From contig DNJW01000274.1 in assembly GCA_003488965.1 (NCBI GenBank), positions 1 to 7,248 of the forward strand: DNA of 7,248 nt. The letters run 5' to 3'. Made by a program: the position numbers and the translations under genes. This stretch comes from Lachnospiraceae bacterium. GTDB lineage: Bacteria > Bacillota > Clostridia > Lachnospirales > Lachnospiraceae. Shown one piece after another: positions 6,346 to 7,248 of the stretch; position 1 is the first letter of the stretch; every line of letters starts with the position of its first letter. The notes beneath the pieces are model-generated. The model was not told the origin of the DNA, made no database searches, and worked only from the letters and a program-made list of their open reading frames with translations.

Positions 6346-6383
6346 AGCAGGAAAACCGTGATAGGTTTTTCTGCTATTTTTTA
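6346..6383 (+). terminator. Rho-independent terminator of the cupin gene
   Basis: A 12-bp stem (AGCAGGAAAACC, 6346-6357, with GGTTTTTCTGCT, 6364-6375; one G-U pair) around a 6-base loop GTGATA, followed by ATTTTTTA. It starts 12 bases after the cupin stop codon. Confidence 0.85.
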
Positions 6384-6415
6384 TCATTTATCCATTTAAT
6401 TTTTACCGTTTTACT

Positions 6416-6452
6416 CATATATGAACACGAAAAAACATGAAATTCATATATG
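6416..6452 (+). promoter_or_regulatory. Predicted hairpin holding the start codon of the small ORF in its loop
   Basis: CATATATGAA (6416-6425) is exactly complementary to TTCATATATG (6443-6452), giving a 10-bp AT-rich stem and a 17-base loop that contains the ATG at 6437. The stem closes across the ribosome landing region and first codons of the DUF6061-like gene, so it could modulate initiation. The CATATATG core is self-complementary, so a DNA-binding role for two direct copies 29 bases apart is the alternative. Confidence 0.45.
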
Positions 6453-6685
6453 CAGAATATAATATGTACCACAACAGCATTGATGTTACCACTTTTGACG
6501 GATATATCCTACGGATTGACTGTAATGTAGCAGAAGATGGATTACGAACTACTCCCGGCTCTCAATGTGCGTTAAATTCTTTGGCAATAGACGAACCGCT
6601 TGAGTATGCACGATTAGCACTTGATGGCAACTTGCAAATGCGGGTGGATGCAGAAGATTCTTTAGAACTGTGGCAAGAAGATTAA
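6437..6685 (+). CDS. Small DUF6061-like protein of unknown function
   Basis: An 82-residue acidic protein. The pattern FDGYILRIDCNVAED, then LNSLAIDEPLEYARLALDGNLQMRV, resembles small Clostridia proteins that I recall as DUF6061; the match is from memory and the function is unknown. There is no signal peptide or membrane segment. The ATG at 6437 lacks a clear ribosome site (only an A-rich GAACACGAAAAAAC precedes it) and lies in the loop of a predicted hairpin. The in-frame ATG at 6464 is no better supported. No promoter of its own is obvious after the cupin terminator; read-through or a weak AT-rich promoter in 6384-6436 must serve. Codon use and length suggest a real gene rather than chance. 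It converges with the metallo-hydrolase gene. Confidence 0.7.
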   Translation: MKFIYAEYNMYHNSIDVTTFDGYILRIDCNVAEDGLRTTPGSQCALNSLAIDEPLEYARLALDGNLQMRVDAEDSLELWQED

Positions 6686-6706
6686 GGGCTGGAAAACCCT
6701 TAATCT
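6679..6706. terminator. Hairpin between convergent genes, possible bidirectional terminator
   Basis: AGATTAAGGG (6679-6688) and CCCTTAATCT (6697-6706) form a perfect 10-bp stem with an 8-base loop. The stem includes the stop codon of the small ORF and begins 4 bases past the stop of the opposing gene. Neither side has a clear T-run, so termination would be weak or the hairpin may serve RNA stability. Confidence 0.5.
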
Positions 6707-6709
6707 CAA

Positions 6710-7248
6710 TTATAGCCTTATTTTCAATCCATCATATGCAAAATTTATTAAGTTCAACTCACTCTCCAATTCCTTATAATCGTCATATGATTTTCCCCAG
6801 TCTTCTTCTAAATGTGTAATAACAACTCTTTTGATACCATACTGTTTTCGTATTGTATCAATTTCATCTAAAGTAAACAGTTCTTTACGCAATGGATTAT
6901 CTTCATTTAATACAAAGCCATCCTTTAAGATATCCCCTACAATGGTATTGCCAATAATCAAAACATCTGCACCTTGAAATTTCGCTGACTCTGGGAATGG
7001 CTTTACATCACATGGGGCATAAATTATCTTTTTACTGTTAGAAGAAATAATAAATATTGCCACATGCTCTTGTTCATCTACAGGAACAAGCTCAATCAAA
7101 ATATTGTCATTTTTGAAAGCACGAATTTCTTTTGTATATATAAGACCACATGCCTCATAGTATTCAATGGCTGAGCCATACTTTGTACCTTGCTTTTTAA
7201 TATCCGCGAGAATGGCAGGCAAAGAAGCAACTTCTATCGGATTATCCG
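6710..7248 (-). CDS. Probable metallo-beta-lactamase-fold hydrolase, C-terminal part (5' end outside window)
   Basis: The frame is open to the right edge (upstream of the TTG at 7222 it continues as NPIEVAS), so the gene starts outside the window; about 179 residues are visible. The visible part fits the second half of a PhnP-like MBL fold. A strand pair with KKIIYAPCDVKPFP carries the expected metal-bridging Asp after a Tyr-Ala-Pro turn. GADVLIIGN follows, then a helix (TLDEIDTIRKQYG), the strand with His KRVVITHLEEDWG, and a closing FAYDGLKIRL. The N-terminal HxHxDH metal motif would be outside the window. Family members hydrolyse phosphodiesters or other esters; the substrate here cannot be named. 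The segment where many relatives carry another His (around NEDNPLRKELFT) shows none, so the metal site may be incomplete. It is transcribed towards the DUF6061-like gene. Confidence 0.7.
   Translation of the reverse strand, partial: DNPIEVASLPAILADIKKQGTKYGSAIEYYEACGLIYTKEIRAFKNDNILIELVPVDEQEHVAIFIISSNSKKIIYAPCDVKPFPESAKFQGADVLIIGNTIVGDILKDGFVLNEDNPLRKELFTLDEIDTIRKQYGIKRVVITHLEEDWGKSYDDYKELESELNLINFAYDGLKIRL

Noticed and set aside
1..7248. CRISPR array, tRNA, rRNA, IS ends or phage attachment repeats
   Set aside because: No regularly spaced repeats, cloverleaf or long terminal inverted repeats were seen on either strand.

Overview
The window looks like accessory DNA from a low-to-medium GC Firmicute, most likely a gut Clostridia (Lachnospiraceae or Oscillospiraceae type). 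This is inferred from strong AGGAGG ribosome sites, near-consensus sigma-A promoters, an Agr/ComD-like (HPK10) histidine kinase paired with a LytTR regulator, and a DUF6061-like small protein. No rRNA, tRNA, CRISPR array, transposase or integrase is visible. The base composition changes in blocks: the two-component genes (1-1715) are clearly GC-rich, 1716-3517 is AT-rich, the antiporter/TetR block (3518-5412) is intermediate, and the rest is AT-rich. This suggests a mosaic of independently acquired modules.

Layout. (1) 2-1715, plus strand: the 3' part of a LytTR response regulator and a complete membrane GHKL histidine kinase, almost touching and so in one operon. (2) 1811-3361, minus strand: an ECF-type sigma factor with a cysteine-containing C-terminal extension, followed after 15 bases by a DUF2461 protein. 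(3) 3518-5412, minus strand: a CPA2-type cation/proton antiporter followed by a TetR-family repressor, overlapping by 4 bases. A sigma-A promoter (TTGACG-17-TATATT) carries two copies of a TAGACG-N4-CGTCTA dyad, one on the -35 and one at the transcription start. (4) 5491-5948: mostly non-coding, with a possible relic of a coding sequence near 5524-5697. (5) 6011-6334, plus strand: a single-domain cupin with its own promoter and terminator. (6) 6437-6685, plus strand: a small DUF6061-like protein whose AUG lies in the loop of a predicted 10-bp hairpin. (7) 6710-7248, minus strand: the C-terminal part of a probable metallo-beta-lactamase-fold protein, running off the right edge.

How the genes work together. 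Regulation dominates the window: a two-component system, an alternative sigma factor and a TetR repressor lie within 5.5 kb. The best-supported circuit is the antiporter/TetR operon. The repressor is encoded last in its own operon, and the duplicated dyads on the promoter are its natural binding sites, giving an autoregulated, inducible ion-transport unit. The sigma factor/DUF2461 pair is a second self-contained unit. No common pathway linking all the modules can be shown from the sequence.
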